Source: PVC group bacterium | Lineage (GTDB): Bacteria > Verrucomicrobiota > Kiritimatiellia > SS1-B-03-39 > UBA6053 | DNA: 6,706 nucleotides | Assembly (NCBI GenBank): GCA_003565035.1 | Contig: PXDP01000283.1 | Coordinates: forward strand, 1 to 6,706 | Direction of reading: 5' to 3' | Shown: piece by piece, positions 1-6,617 of the stretch | How the letters are laid out: every line of letters starts with the position of its first letter | Position numbering within the stretch: the stretch's first letter is position 1 | Notes under the pieces: model-generated | Seen by the model: only the letters and a program-made list of their open reading frames with translations | Told to the model about the DNA's origin: nothing | Database searches by the model: none | Position numbers and translations under genes: made by a program

Positions 1-1593
1 CTCGGCGCGGGCTATTCTCTGGAGGAGACCCTCCGCGAAATGGATTACGAGAAACCATCCGGAAATGTGGACGTGGAGGATGTCGCCGCCGCCCTGGAAA
101 AACCGCACTCCCAGCAAACCTTCACCTTTGTGCACGGGGACAAGCAACTCGAAGAAATGCTTAACGCGCCGCTGGAGAAATGGCGTATCTTCCTGCATCC
201 CTCTCAGAACAAACTCAAACGGATGCATGCCAACGGCCCGGTGCGGGTCCTGGGCGGCGCGGGCACGGGCAAAACGGTCGTGGCCATGCACCGCGCCAAG
301 TGGCTGGCGGAAAATGTGCTGCAGGGCGACAATGAGAAAATCCTCTTCACCACGTTCACCCTGAATCTTGCCACCGACATTCGCGAGAATCTCCGCACAC
401 TCTGTGGGGTGGATCTCATGCGCCGCATCGAGGTCACCCACATTGACGGATGGGTTCGGAATTTTCTCAGTCAGAACGGGTATAATTACACCATCGTCTT
501 TGACGAGCGCCTGGACGAAATATGGAAGTTGGCTCTGGCGGAAGCGCCTGCTGAACCCGCCTTGGATGAGGAGTTTTACCGGGCGGAATGGACGGATGTG
601 ATTCAGGCGCAAGGCATCAGCGACCTTGCCGGATACGTTCGCGCGAGCCGGGTGGGACGGGGGCGGAGCTTAAGCCGTTCTCAGCGTATGGTCCTCTGGC
701 CCGTCTTTGAGGAATACCGGGCGATGTTGCAGGAACGGCGATGGAAAGAACTCACCGACGCGACCCGCGATGCCCGGCTTATCATGGAAAAGAAAGGTCG
801 AATTCTACCCTACCGTTGTGTGATCATCGACGAGGCCCAGGACATGAGCGCGGAGATGTTCCGGTTGGCGCGGGCCATGATTCCCCCCGAAATCGCGGAG
901 CAGGGAAATGACCTCTTTCTCGTGGGCGACGCGCACCAGCGCATCTACGGTCACAAAGTGGTTTTGGGTCAATGTGGCGTCAATATCCGGGGACGTGGTA
1001 AACGACTGCGTGTGAACTCCCGCACCACGGAAGAAACCCGCCGCTGGGCTGTCGCCCTGCTGGAGGGTCGTCCGTTCGACGATCTGGACGGAGAGTCGGA
1101 CACACTCAAGGGCTACAAATCCCTGATGCACGGCGAAGACCCCAAGGTTCAATCGTGCGACAGTTTTGAGGAAGAGGTTCGCGCCGTTCTGGAGGTCGTC
1201 AAAGGATTGGAGGCAGGAGGTCAGTCTCTCGCCGATATCTGTGTCTGCGCGCGCACCAACGCCCTGGTGGATACATGGAAAGGAGCGCTGGGTGCCCATG
1301 GCGTATCCACCCATGTCATCAAACGAAGCTCGGGCGATGAACGCAAGCGGCCCGGGATCCGTCTTGCAACCATGCACCGCGTGAAAGGCCTGGAATTTGA
1401 CTGCGTGCTCCTCGTGGATATCAACGAAGGCATCGTGCCTCTTGAAAAAGCCCTGGTGAAAGACAACCCCCACGAGCTGGAACAGAGCGAACTCCGCGAA
1501 CGCTCCCTGCTCCACGTCGCCGCCACCCGCGCCAAAAAAGCCCTCTGGGTTTTCACCTCCGGTAGCCCGAGCCCTTTTCTTCAGTTGGTTTGA
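1..1593 (+). CDS. UvrD/Rep-like superfamily 1 DNA helicase, 5'-truncated by window edge
   Basis: This is an ATP-dependent DNA helicase of the UvrD/Rep/PcrA class, expected to translocate 3'-5' on single-stranded DNA in repair or replication-fork processing. Residues are counted from the ATG at 40. The motifs in order are Q-motif-like HPSQ (53-56), Walker A GGAGTGKT (72-79), Walker B IIDEAQD (262-268), motif III GDAHQRIYG (296-304), motif IV LRVNSRTT (323-330), motif V MHRVKGLEFD (445-454) and motif VI VAATRAK (493-499). All core motifs are intact. The reading frame is open from base 1, with 13 more sense codons before that ATG. The only purine-rich site (GGAGGAG, 21-27) is 12 nt from the ATG, so the true start is probably upstream. 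Relatives with the FLHPSQ signature often carry roughly 200 more N-terminal residues, sometimes including a RelE-like region; that is recalled, not seen. At about 520 visible residues it is shorter than classical UvrD and seems to lack the large 1B/2B insertions. The substrate is unknown. Confidence 0.93.
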   Translation, partial: LGAGYSLEETLREMDYEKPSGNVDVEDVAAALEKPHSQQTFTFVHGDKQLEEMLNAPLEKWRIFLHPSQNKLKRMHANGPVRVLGGAGTGKTVVAMHRAKWLAENVLQGDNEKILFTTFTLNLATDIRENLRTLCGVDLMRRIEVTHIDGWVRNFLSQNGYNYTIVFDERLDEIWKLALAEAPAEPALDEEFYRAEWTDVIQAQGISDLAGYVRASRVGRGRSLSRSQRMVLWPVFEEYRAMLQERRWKELTDATRDARLIMEKKGRILPYRCVIIDEAQDMSAEMFRLARAMIPPEIAEQGNDLFLVGDAHQRIYGHKVVLGQCGVNIRGRGKRLRVNSRTTEETRRWAVALLEGRPFDDLDGESDTLKGYKSLMHGEDPKVQSCDSFEEEVRAVLEVVKGLEAGGQSLADICVCARTNALVDTWKGALGAHGVSTHVIKRSSGDERKRPGIRLATMHRVKGLEFDCVLLVDINEGIVPLEKALVKDNPHELEQSELRERSLLHVAATRAKKALWVFTSGSPSPFLQLV

Positions 1594-1672
1594 AGAGGGA
1601 TGTAGGCCCCGCGCTGTCTGCGTTGTGCTTTTCTGGCGATACGCTCCTGTTCTGCCTTTATGCGCCATCGAT

Positions 1673-1713
1673 ACGCCCCTCCATCTCAACCTGAGATATC
1701 ATGGGGCGTTTTT
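1673..1713 (+). terminator. Intrinsic terminator after the UvrD-like helicase
   Basis: Arms ACGCCCC (1673-1679) and GGGGCGT (1703-1709) are perfectly complementary, and T residues run through 1713. An inner hairpin, ATCTCA (1683-1688) with TGAGAT (1692-1697), stacks inside the outer stem. It lies 80 nt past the helicase stop codon and reads in the same direction, so it most likely ends that transcript. Confidence 0.72.
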
Positions 1714-1790
1714 GTGCACGTGTTAAGACTCTCAGTTACACAATGGTTACACAAACGCGAACCAAACGGCGTGTTTTTGATATATTGGGT

Positions 1791-1829
1791 AAAAAGAAAC
1801 CCCTGAAAACATAATGTTTACAGGGGTTT
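1791..1829 (-). terminator. Intrinsic terminator of tRNA-Thr
   Basis: Arms at 1797-1811 and 1815-1829 pair over 15 positions with a single A/A mismatch around a 3-nt loop. On the minus strand the stem runs straight into TTTCTTTTT (complement of 1791-1799). It begins 5 nt after the CCA end of the tRNA, as expected for a monocistronic tRNA terminator. The plus side has only TTTT after the stem, so weak bidirectional activity is possible. Confidence 0.8.
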
Positions 1830-1833
1830 TAAA

Positions 1834-1909
1834 TGGAGCCAGCAGTCGGGTTCGAACCGACGACCTGCTGATTACAAATCAGCTGCTCTACCAACTGAGC
1901 TATACTGGC
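1834..1909 (-). tRNA. tRNA-Thr (anticodon UGU)
   Basis: On the minus strand this is a 76-nt cloverleaf. The acceptor stem GCCAGTA/TGCTGGC has one G-T wobble. The D arm contains AGCTCAGTTGGTAGAGC. The anticodon stem GCTGA/TCAGC closes the loop TTTGTAA, giving anticodon TGT, which reads ACA (Thr) and probably other ACN codons by wobble. The T arm is GTCGG/CCGAC around the canonical TTCGAAC loop. The 3' CCA is encoded in the DNA (complement of 1834-1836). All invariant positions look normal, so the gene appears functional. It is transcribed away from the barrel gene's 3' end and towards the helicase terminator region. I saw no integrase or attachment duplication that would mark it as an integration site. 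Confidence 0.97.
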
Positions 1910-1910
1910 A

Positions 1911-2144
1911 ATAAAAAAGGAACACCACCGTGTCGCTCAGGGACAATCTTTGAACCGAAGCTCAAAGTGGGAACTAAGAGTGATGACTCAGAAAGTCCCT
2001 GCAGGAGGGCATGTTCGTCATCACCGTTTTTAAGCTCCCGTTATCGTAGAAAGGCTCAAGAATGACCCTTGTCACGGGCACGGCAGGAATTCCTGCTCCT
2101 AGTATACCGCGATCATGGGTTCTGACAACCTCATTTTTTGATTT
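1911..2144. other. Non-coding, hairpin-containing interval between tRNA-Thr and the barrel gene
   Basis: There is no credible ORF. Three structures are visible. (a) On the minus strand, arms at 1960-1967 and 1948-1955 form an 8-bp stem (one G-U) closed by a cUUCGg tetraloop (1956-1959). (b) A perfect 8-bp inverted repeat, GTGATGAC (1980-1987) with GTCATCAC (2017-2024), encloses a smaller CCCT/AGGG stem (1997-2000 with 2006-2009); CGTTTTT follows on the plus strand. (c) A 14-bp perfect palindrome, GCAGGAATTCCTGC, lies at 2083-2096. The interval could hold the 3' end of the barrel-gene transcript, the tRNA promoter, or a small RNA. I found no clean -35/-10 pair. Confidence 0.5.
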
Positions 2145-2681
2145 TCAGAAGCGGTAGGTGAGACCGATGAGGTACTGCCAGGTCTTGTTGTCGTTTGACC
2201 GGCCGTCCAGAAAAACATCCTCGTACGCGATGAGGAAATTGACGTCGGCAAAGAGGGAAACTGCGGAGCAGGCGTCATACCGGAATCCGACCGAAAGCCG
2301 GCCGAGGGCGGAGTTTGTGTCCGGGCCGGGATCCTCGTCCGCCAGAATGACACCCAGGCCGCTTCCGCCGACAAGAGACAGATTTTCGATGGGCAGGGGA
2401 TAGCTGTCCTCAAAATTGAGAAGAAAATAGTTGTGCTGAATGTCGTTTGACGAAATGTGACCCCAGGAGAAAGACATGTTTTCAAAAGGAAAATTGGGAG
2501 ACGCATAGCCCAGCTCGAATCCCCATACGCCTTCACTGCCGCGGGTGTAGTCGGGAGCGTACAGTGCGGCAGCCCGTACTGAGGGTGCCTGCCTTACGGG
2601 TTCGCTGTCGGCCCGGGTCTGAAGCATCAGAGCGGATGCGCTGAAAACCAGTGCGGTGAAAACGGCTTTGCGGTGGGTCAT
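2145..2681 (-). CDS. Predicted small outer-membrane beta-barrel protein, 178 aa (uncharacterised)
   Basis: I do not recognise the specific family. The chosen start (complement of 2679-2681) gives MTHRKAVFTALVFSASALML, a classic signal peptide: basic N-region, hydrophobic core, and a likely signal peptidase I site after TRA (residue 24). An AGGA lies 6 nt upstream of this ATG. A longer reading from 2795 would bury the signal peptide and overlap the upstream helicase stop, so it is rejected. The mature part (about 154 aa) has alternating aromatic/small-residue stretches such as WGFELGYA, LGRLSVGFRYD and WQYLIGLTYRF, with acidic/Asn-rich loops between. It ends in Phe, the usual C-terminal signal for BAM-dependent barrels. 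The length would suit an eight-stranded barrel. Residual similarity to lipid A deacylase-like or OmpA-like barrels is possible but unproven. The gene begins 88 bp after the SNF2 stop with no terminator between, so read-through co-transcription is plausible. Protein-coding confidence is good; function is inferred. Confidence 0.8.
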   Translation of the reverse strand: MTHRKAVFTALVFSASALMLQTRADSEPVRQAPSVRAAALYAPDYTRGSEGVWGFELGYASPNFPFENMSFSWGHISSNDIQHNYFLLNFEDSYPLPIENLSLVGGSGLGVILADEDPGPDTNSALGRLSVGFRYDACSAVSLFADVNFLIAYEDVFLDGRSNDNKTWQYLIGLTYRF

Positions 2682-2769
2682 GGGGAATCCTGGGGTTGGT
2701 TGTTCGTCGTCTTTGTTCGAAGGTCTTTTCTTGTCGTTTGCCTGCCGGGAGATCAAGCAGAATGTGTGC

Positions 2770-5700
2770 CTACATTTCGAGAAGATCGCGGACATCGTCC
2801 CAACTGAGGCGTTCGAGGACTTCCTGATCGCCGGAGAGGGCGGTTTCGATGAGTTCGCGTTTTTTGTCCTGCAGGAGGGTGACGCGGGCTTCGAGGGTGT
2901 GGCGGGTGATGAGTTTCATGGAGTAGACGGTGCGTTCCTGGCCAATGCGGTGGGCGCGGTCGGTGGCCTGGTCCTCCACGGCGGGGTTCCACCAGGGGTC
3001 GTAGTGGATGACGACATCGGCACCGGTGAGGTTGAGTCCGGTGCCGCCGGCCATGAGGCTGATGAGGAAGACAGGGATGTCGGCGTTGGCGTTGAATTCG
3101 TTGACCAGGGCCTGGCGGTTCTGCGTGGAGCCGTCGAGATAGCTGTGGGCGATGTCGCGGCGGCGGAGTTCGTCGCGCAGCAGCCCGAGCATGGTGGTGA
3201 ACTGACTGAAGACGAGGACGCGGTGCCCGCCGTCGATGACTTCGTCGAGCAGTTCGAGGAACATGTCCATTTTGCCGCTTTCGTCGACGCCGCTTTCGGG
3301 AAGCAGGGCGGGGTGACAGCAGATCTGGCGCAGACGCATGAGGCCCTGGAGGATGGCGATCTGGGGTTTGCCGGCCTTGATGGCGGCTTCGGCTTCCTGT
3401 TTGACGCGGGCTTCGAGGGTCTCGTAGAGGGTGCGCTGCGCGGCGGTGAGGTCGCAGTAGACGCGTTTTTCGAGGCGGGGGGGCAGGTCCTTGGCGACAT
3501 CGGTTTTGAGGCGGCGGAGCAGGAAGGGTTTGATCTTGCGGCGGAGGAGGTTGAGGGCGGATGCGGCACCGGGGCCGCCGGCCTGGATGGGGGCGCCAAA
3601 GCGTTTCTGGAATTTGGCCTGGGTGTCGAGATAGCCGGGCATGAGGAAATCCATGAGGGACCAGAGGTCGCGGACCTGATTTTCCATGGGGGTGCCGGTG
3701 AGCACCAGGCGGTGAGCGGCCTTGAGCTTTTTGGCCGCAAGGGCGTTTTGGGTGTTGGGGTTTTTGATGTGCTGGGCTTCGTCGAGGACCACGGCGGACC
3801 ATTCGAGGGCGTTCGCTTCGGCCAGATCCCGGCGCAGGAGGCTGTAGGCAATGACCACCAGATCGGCGTCGGCGGCCTGCGCCCAGAGGGGTTTGCGTTT
3901 TGCACCGAGAATGGCGATGGCCTTCAGATGGGGCAGGAAGCGGTTGGTTTCCTCAATCCAGTTCTCCACCAGGGATGCGGGACAGACGATGAGGGCGGGG
4001 TTGCGGGCATCGGGGTCTTTGACACGGGGGAGAGCGAGCCAGACAAGGGTTTGCAGGGTTTTTCCGAGGCCCATGTCGTCGGCAAGGATGCCGCCAAACC
4101 CGCCGGTTTCGAGGAAGCGGAGCCAGCGGACGCCGTATTCCTGGTAGGGGCGGAGGGTGGCCTGCAGGGTGTCGGGCAGGTCGACGGCTTCGAGGTGGAC
4201 CTCCTGATTCTGTTTGGCGGCTTCGGCTTTCCAGGCTTCGGCGGAATTGACGGGGATGCCCTGCACACCGTTGAGGCGGGAGGCGACAAAGCCGCAGCTC
4301 TGTTTGGGAATGCGGAGTTTGCCGTCGGGGCCGGGTTTGGCTTCGCGGGCGGCATCGACCAGGGCTTCGGCCTGTTGGCGGGGGAGCAGGAGGACTTCGC
4401 CGTTGTGCTCGATGAAGTCTTCGCCGCGGTCGAGGGCCCGGCGCACGGCGGCTTCGGTGACGCTGGAGCCGTCACTGCCGCGCAGGGTGAGGTTGAAGGT
4501 GAACCAGTCGGGGGTGTCACTGTCTTCGATCCCCACCTGGGCGAGGAGCATGGCGGCGCGCCCGGCGAGGGCTTCGAGATCGCCGCGGAGGGTGACGGTC
4601 CATCCGCGGGGTTCGAATTCGTAGCGGACGCGGGCGAGGAGGTTGAAGATGTTGGACTGGCCTTCGATGGCGCTGAGCTGGTCGCCGGAGTGGGCCGCGA
4701 AGCCGCTTTGTTTGAGCAGATCGAGGGCCTCCTGTTCGGCGTCGGGGTTGCGGCCGCCGTAGGCGAAGGGGTCTGCGGGGTCGGGAATGCTGAGCACTTT
4801 GCCGGGGTCGGGTCCGCCCGCGACCACGCGAACTTCGCCATAGACGGCGTGGAGCACCCCGGTGGCGTATTGGCGGCCGCCTTTGAGTTCGAGATGAAAG
4901 GCGGGCGGAATGGTGGCCCGGGTGAACACGGAGGGGTCCACACGGTTGTCGACGAGCATGTTTTCTTCGAGGCGGGGGAGGTCTTCGTGCAGAAAGGGCT
5001 GAACGCGTTCGCGGGGAATGCGGACCGGACCGCTGCAGAGGCCTTGCAGTTCGGGCGGCGGCACGGCGGCGAGGGGCCAGGCGTTGTCGCCGGAGAGCAC
5101 CCAGCCGGCGGTGGGAGAGAGGACGGTGATGGGTGAGGTGCCGGCGGGGGCGGCTTTGGGGAGATCCATGGTCAGCGTCAGGATCAGTTCGCCGCTGGTG
5201 CGGTCGAGATCGACGGTGAGAATGGAGAGAACCTCTTTGGGATTGAGCTGGATGGGGAGGAGCCAGTCGAGCACATGCACCGGGGCGGGGGTGCGCCAGG
5301 AGAGAAGGTGGACAAAATCGGGAATGGAGACCGGAAATACCGGGGGCAGGGGACCGTTGTGAATGTCTTCGAGGAGCAGCAGGAGTTTTTCGTCTTCCGG
5401 AGAGAGCTGGAGCACTTGCGAGATATGAATTGTGTCGGGCCGGTGGGCGCGTCCGTTGAATTCGAAGTTGGGAATGATATGCACCTGACCCTTGAGCACC
5501 TCCTGGGGCCAATTGCGGCGGAGGCTGATGCGGAAGGCGGCGGGTATGCCGGTGGGACCGGTGCGGACGGTGCCGCGTCGGCGGTCGGCGGGCAGATTGG
5601 CGCGTTTGAGGACGCGTTCTTCGCGTTCGGCGTGCGGATCGGCATTTTCGGCGCGCCAGGCCAGAAGAATAGCGATGACGTGGCCGCAAATCATGCCCTC

Positions 5701-5922
5701 GTCGCGGCTCACTTTGCAGGGGCAGTCGTTTTGGGGGTGGCCTTTGTCGTCGAGGCTGAAGCGGCAGATCTGGGAGCGGTGGCCGATCGAGAGCCGGCCT
5801 TCGAAGCGCGTACCTTCCTGGGTCCAATGTTCAACCCGGCCGGTGTCGAACCAGCGTTTGCCTTCTTCGAAATAGGCGGGGAGGGTGAAGGATTTGATGG
5901 TGTCAAGGGAGAGTGTTTTCAT
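2770..5922 (-). CDS. SWIM zinc-finger SNF2-family DNA helicase/translocase, 1050 aa
   Basis: This is an ATP-dependent double-stranded-DNA translocase of the SNF2/RapA superfamily 2 class; such bacterial proteins remodel protein-DNA or RNA polymerase complexes. Numbering is from the Met at 5922. A SWIM zinc finger CPC...CGH (C67, C69, C79, H81) is followed by a long middle region (about 110-585) matching the position of the bacterial SNF2-associated domain. The ATPase core has LRPYQ (590-594), motif I DDMGLGKT (615-622), motif II DEAQ (714-717), motif III LTGTPMEN (741-748), VFSQF (904-908), and motifs V/VI running from MAGGTGLNL (957) to ATDRAHRIGQ (986-995). All catalytic motifs are intact. 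The frame is open up to 6156, but residues before MKTLSLDTIK look non-coding and would run into the palindrome array. The start has no Shine-Dalgarno; CCCTCC sits there instead. Another start, at MIPSRRSALK 29 codons upstream, is less likely. The exact cellular target is unknown. Confidence 0.95.
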   Translation of the reverse strand: MKTLSLDTIKSFTLPAYFEEGKRWFDTGRVEHWTQEGTRFEGRLSIGHRSQICRFSLDDKGHPQNDCPCKVSRDEGMICGHVIAILLAWRAENADPHAEREERVLKRANLPADRRRGTVRTGPTGIPAAFRISLRRNWPQEVLKGQVHIIPNFEFNGRAHRPDTIHISQVLQLSPEDEKLLLLLEDIHNGPLPPVFPVSIPDFVHLLSWRTPAPVHVLDWLLPIQLNPKEVLSILTVDLDRTSGELILTLTMDLPKAAPAGTSPITVLSPTAGWVLSGDNAWPLAAVPPPELQGLCSGPVRIPRERVQPFLHEDLPRLEENMLVDNRVDPSVFTRATIPPAFHLELKGGRQYATGVLHAVYGEVRVVAGGPDPGKVLSIPDPADPFAYGGRNPDAEQEALDLLKQSGFAAHSGDQLSAIEGQSNIFNLLARVRYEFEPRGWTVTLRGDLEALAGRAAMLLAQVGIEDSDTPDWFTFNLTLRGSDGSSVTEAAVRRALDRGEDFIEHNGEVLLLPRQQAEALVDAAREAKPGPDGKLRIPKQSCGFVASRLNGVQGIPVNSAEAWKAEAAKQNQEVHLEAVDLPDTLQATLRPYQEYGVRWLRFLETGGFGGILADDMGLGKTLQTLVWLALPRVKDPDARNPALIVCPASLVENWIEETNRFLPHLKAIAILGAKRKPLWAQAADADLVVIAYSLLRRDLAEANALEWSAVVLDEAQHIKNPNTQNALAAKKLKAAHRLVLTGTPMENQVRDLWSLMDFLMPGYLDTQAKFQKRFGAPIQAGGPGAASALNLLRRKIKPFLLRRLKTDVAKDLPPRLEKRVYCDLTAAQRTLYETLEARVKQEAEAAIKAGKPQIAILQGLMRLRQICCHPALLPESGVDESGKMDMFLELLDEVIDGGHRVLVFSQFTTMLGLLRDELRRRDIAHSYLDGSTQNRQALVNEFNANADIPVFLISLMAGGTGLNLTGADVVIHYDPWWNPAVEDQATDRAHRIGQERTVYSMKLITRHTLEARVTLLQDKKRELIETALSGDQEVLERLSWDDVRDLLEM

Positions 5923-6112
5923 ACGGGAGGGCACTGCATAAGGAACCCAACGGGAGAGGCAATCTTTAACGTCCCAGAGTTTCAAGGCCGACCGCCTCGA
6001 CGGTATCATCAAGATGTGTATATTCGTCAGGTCTGTCGACCCGGGGCTACCCTGCCTGACCCCTCCCCGGGTCCTTTGCATTTCGATCTGCCATCCAAAA
6101 GGCAATCGCCCC
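5923..6112 (-). promoter_or_regulatory. Leader/upstream region of the SNF2 gene with interleaved stems
   Basis: No gene is visible here. A perfect 9-bp GC stem pairs GACCCGGGG (6038-6046) with CCCCGGGTC (6065-6073). A second stem pairs GTCAGG (6026-6031) with CCTGAC (6055-6060). The arms interleave, so they would form an H-type pseudoknot or two mutually exclusive hairpins. If the SNF2 promoter lies beyond 6073, both would be in its 5' leader, roughly 104-151 nt before the start codon. I see no convincing promoter hexamers; TTGAAA (complement of 5980-5985) lacks a matching -10. Confidence 0.4.
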
Positions 6113-6212
6113 CTTTTCCGATGATCGGAAAAGAGAACAAAGCGTTTTCCGACCATCGGAAAACGCTAGACAGACCTTTCCGACCATCGGAAAACGCTGT
6201 GAACCCTTTTCC
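6113..6212. repeat. Array of palindromic repeats at exact 31-bp spacing
   Basis: There are three copies of a 19-bp palindrome with consensus TTTTCCGACCATCGGAAAA. Copy 1 (6113-6133) has 9-bp arms and a TGA centre. Copy 2 (6141-6167) has 12-bp perfect arms and a CCA centre. Copy 3 (6176-6198) has 7-bp arms and a CCA centre, and its right flank ACGCT matches copy 2. The centres fall at 6123, 6154 and 6185, exactly 31 bp apart. A left half-site TTTTCC recurs at 6207-6212, again in register. The 31-bp step is close to three helical turns, as for protein-binding operators on one DNA face. No long T-run follows any copy, which argues against terminators. Confidence 0.9.
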
Positions 6213-6602
6213 CTGCACGCACCCCGAAGGCGGTGGTCAACTTAATTTAGCAGGTAATTTTATGCCGGCGTACGGATGGAAGCTTTATCCTAGGGGCCGG
6301 GGCGTGGGCACCGATAGGTGCGCGTTTGCGGGGGCTGCTGACGCGAAGCGTCCCTGGAGTGCTGAAGCGCCGGGAGGAACGACCAGAGCTTCAGCCTTGG
6401 GGCCGGGGGCTTGGGCTCCAGAACTCAATTTGAACGCGATTTTTATTGAAATGAATCGCAGATTTAAATGTTCTTTTGTTGCATAGCGACATTCAACACA
6501 GAGGCCTGGATTTCAATCCGCTGTCGGCGGAAAAATCCTGACGAGTAGGTAAGGAAAGCCTCAATACGCCCTCACTCAGGCACGGGTCACACCTCCTTTG
6601 GG
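6213..6602. other. Non-coding stretch with a hairpin-dense core
   Basis: No gene is supported. A 74-codon frame (6262-6486, +) has only AGG as a weak ribosome site and a Gly/Ala/Pro/Trp-rich product unlike a real domain. The core is rich in inverted repeats: GCACC/GGTGC around GATA (6308-6321); GACGC/GCGTC around GAA (6340-6352); CTGGAG (6354-6359) with CTCCAG (6416-6421); and nested within that pair, GCTGAAGC (6361-6368) with GCTTCAGC (6388-6395). A further AT-rich pair is GCGATT (6436-6441) with AATCGC (6454-6459). These could fold as a multi-branched RNA or represent a degenerate dispersed palindromic element. From 6487 to 6602 I see nothing distinctive beyond short hairpins. Confidence 0.5.
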
Positions 6603-6617
6603 ATGGCGGCCCGGTCT

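Noticed and set aside
805..1689. 294-codon minus-strand frame under the UvrD-like helicase
   Set aside because: It is antisense to the helicase motifs, has no recognisable domain and runs through the helicase terminator.
1814..2065. 83-codon plus-strand frame across the tRNA
   Set aside because: It is a translation of the antisense of tRNA-Thr, a common source of false protein predictions, and includes the tRNA terminator hairpin.
2083..2096. GCAGGAATTCCTGC palindrome as terminator of the barrel gene
   Set aside because: No T-run follows on the minus strand, so it is recorded only as a palindrome.
2656..5136. 826-codon open frame on the plus strand, antisense to the SNF2 gene
   Set aside because: Its translation is monotonous Gly/Ala/Glu/Phe/Val-rich sequence with no domain. 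It is the mirror of a C-ending-codon-rich gene whose minus-strand frame has every SNF2 motif.
5923..6156. N-terminal extension of the SNF2 protein to the first in-frame ATG at 6156
   Set aside because: It would begin inside palindrome copy 2 and encode the repeat DNA. The composition is unlike the rest of the protein, and the SWIM-type N-terminus is complete without it.
6113..6212. CRISPR array
   Set aside because: The repeats are 19-bp palindromes with only about 12 bp between them, there are three copies and no cas gene is present. The spacers are too short for any CRISPR type.
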